Source: an uncultured Shinella sp.
Lineage (GTDB): Bacteria; Pseudomonadota; Alphaproteobacteria; Rhizobiales; Rhizobiaceae
Length of the DNA stretch: 9,813 bases
Assembly: GCA_946481465.1 (NCBI GenBank)
Contig: CAMLOC010000069.1
Coordinates: forward strand, 1-9,813
Direction: 5' to 3'
Shown here: in pieces, positions 9,048 through 9,813 of the stretch
Layout of the letters: the number at the start of each line of letters is the position of its first letter
Position numbering within the stretch: position 1 is the first letter of the stretch
Notes under the pieces: generated by a model
Told to the model about the DNA's origin: nothing
The model's input: only the letters and a program-made list of their open reading frames with translations
Database searches by the model: none
Translations under genes and position numbers: made by a program

Positions 9048-9676
9048 CGCATGCCTCCCCAGCTCTTCAGCGAGACCCAGGTCTTGCGGTCCAGCCTGTA
9101 CCATTCGACGGGCACCATGCCGCCGACCGCAAGGCTCTGCACCATGCCGGTGGCCTGGAACTGGAAGCCGCACTTCTGGATGACCCGGCGCGAGGGGATG
9201 TTCATGACCCGGCAGCGCGCGTCGATCTGCTCGATGTCGCGGGTGCGGAAGACCATGTCGATCAGCGCGTGCGCCGCCTCGGTGACGTAGCCCTGGTTCC
9301 AGTAGGGCTCACCCAGCCAGTAGCCGAGCTCGACCGTGCGTCCGTCCTCGTGCGGCTCGATCCCGCAGCAACCGAGGAAGGCGCCGTTGTCGGCTTTCGT
9401 AATGGCATAGACGCACTTGCCAATCGCGCCGGCGCGTGTGCGTCGCACGAAATCGGCAGCGTCCGCAACCGTATAGGGGTGCGGCATGCGGGCGACCATG
9501 TTGGCGATATTGGCGTTGTTGGCGAGATGGGCAAGGGCGTCGATGTCGTCTTCGTGCGGGGCTCTCATGACGAGCCTCTGCGACAGCAAGATCGGGCAAT
9601 CGGTCCTCGACCGTTCAGGCCTCAGCCGTTCCTTGGGAGACCGTGATTGGTCTTCCCGTAACAATTCGGTCTGCAT
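9044..9676 (-). CDS. GNAT family N-acetyltransferase (RimJ/RimL-like), upstream copy
   Basis: Second RimJ/RimL-type acetyltransferase, 210 aa, substrate unknown. It carries SQRLVMRAPHEDDIDALAHL (about 32-51), AFLGCCGIEP, TVELGYWLGEPYWNQGYVTEAAHAL (the acetyl-CoA-binding part, near 114-138) and NIPSRRVIQKCGF (159-171). The ATG at 9676 has a strong GGAGGA 7 nt upstream. An internal ATG at 9568 would cut off CPILLSQRLV, which aligns with CPTVATPRLV of the downstream copy, so the longer start is preferred. Its ribosome-binding site lies only 5 nt after the T-run of a terminator hairpin, so there is no room for a promoter between them. Transcription must start within or upstream of the hairpin, or come from read-through of the upstream gene. 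The 3' end overlaps the next acetyltransferase by 4 nt. Confidence 0.9.
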   Translation of the reverse strand: MQTELLREDQSRSPKERLRPERSRTDCPILLSQRLVMRAPHEDDIDALAHLANNANIANMVARMPHPYTVADAADFVRRTRAGAIGKCVYAITKADNGAFLGCCGIEPHEDGRTVELGYWLGEPYWNQGYVTEAAHALIDMVFRTRDIEQIDARCRVMNIPSRRVIQKCGFQFQATGMVQSLAVGGMVPVEWYRLDRKTWVSLKSWGGMR

Positions 9677-9694
9677 GGCTCAGTCCTCCAGAGC

Positions 9695-9735
9695 AAAAAG
9701 GGGAGATAAGGTCTTGCCTCATCTCCCCTTTTTTT
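9695..9735 (-). terminator. Strong hairpin terminator upstream of the acetyltransferase pair, probably bidirectional
   Basis: A 13-bp perfect stem (9695-9707 with 9721-9733; core GGGGAGAT/ATCTCCCC) has a 13-nt loop that can add three more pairs (AGG/CCT). The arms end in A-runs and T-runs, so the minus strand reads a hairpin ending in TTTTT and the plus strand ends in TTTTTTT. On the minus strand it would end transcripts of the gene beyond the right edge, just before the acetyltransferase ribosome-binding site. Confidence 0.85.
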
Positions 9736-9736
9736 C

Positions 9737-9748
9737 TTCAGGCCTGAA
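9737..9748. repeat. Perfect 12-bp palindrome
   Basis: TTCAGGCCTGAA is fully self-complementary and lies next to the terminator, in the gene-free stretch 9677-9813. It could be an operator for the acetyltransferase pair, or chance. No clear -35/-10 boxes are visible around it. Confidence 0.35.
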
Positions 9749-9758
9749 CCTGTAGCGT

Positions 9759-9784
9759 CAGCCGGGTCGATGAGACGCCGGCTG
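9759..9784 (+). repeat. Second hairpin near the right edge, followed by TTTT on the plus strand
   Basis: CAGCCGG (9759-9765) pairs with CCGGCTG (9778-9784), with an inner GTC/GAC extension around loop GATGA and one bulged base; TTTTAG follows on the plus strand. It has terminator-like shape on the plus strand, where no gene is seen to need it. On the minus strand there is no T-run after it. Confidence 0.4.
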
Positions 9785-9802
9785 TTTTAGAGCGCTACCG
9801 GC

Positions 9803-9813
9803 TTATTCCGCTG
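9803..9813 (-). CDS. Possible last codons of rpmA (ribosomal protein bL27), fragment
   Basis: On the minus strand the edge reads CA GCG GAA TAA, i.e. (A)-Ala-Glu-stop if the missing base is G. Rhizobial bL27 proteins as I remember them end in a similar Ala/Glu tail, and rpmA is commonly just upstream of obgE. The gene order and the following terminator support this, but 11 bases cannot prove it and the other frames are not excluded. Confidence 0.3.

Noticed and set aside
9048..9173. Upstream extension giving a 238-aa acetyltransferase
   Set aside because: The extra 42 residues are out-of-frame sequence of the upstream acetyltransferase; ATG 9047 has a strong GGAGG-type site and ATGA overlap.

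Overview
The window looks like a core chromosomal segment of a GC-rich alphaproteobacterium, most likely Rhizobiaceae (Rhizobium, Agrobacterium, Ensifer or Shinella-like). This is inferred from remembered protein similarity and gene order (possible rpmA end, two acetyltransferases, obgE, proB, proA, nadD, rsfS, rlmH, envC-like, ctpA), not from a database search. Almost everything is on the minus strand, so the transcribed order runs from the right end to the left end.

Right end (9677-9813): a gene-free stretch with a strong intrinsic terminator, a 12-bp palindrome and a second hairpin. The last 11 bases fit the final codons of an rpmA-like gene. Next come two tandem GNAT acetyltransferases (9676-8457) that are related to each other and overlap by ATGA. 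A plus-strand endonuclease/exonuclease/phosphatase (EEP) family gene (7557-8417) then interrupts the minus-strand series. It is split by an in-frame TAG and ends in a clear terminator whose T-tract reaches the stop codon of the neighbouring acetyltransferase.

Middle (7477-3378): obgE, proB, proA and nadD form a tightly packed block with 1-nt, overlapping and 0-nt junctions. It combines a ribosome-associated GTPase, the first two steps of proline synthesis and NAD synthesis.

Left (3377-1): a candidate promoter lies just after the nadD stop and precedes rsfS (ribosomal silencing factor), rlmH (23S rRNA pseudouridine methyltransferase), an EnvC-like amidase activator with a degenerate LytM domain, and the start of the periplasmic protease ctpA, which runs off the left edge. 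The block therefore links ribosome control with cell-wall remodelling. Spacers here are longer (79-142 nt) and contain inverted repeats that could be RNA structures.

I found no mobile element, tRNA, rRNA, CRISPR array or clearly new system. The observations most worth checking are the interrupted EEP gene, the likely CTG start of rsfS with its promoter, the nested inverted repeats over the rlmH ribosome-binding site, and the terminator placed against the acetyltransferase ribosome-binding site.
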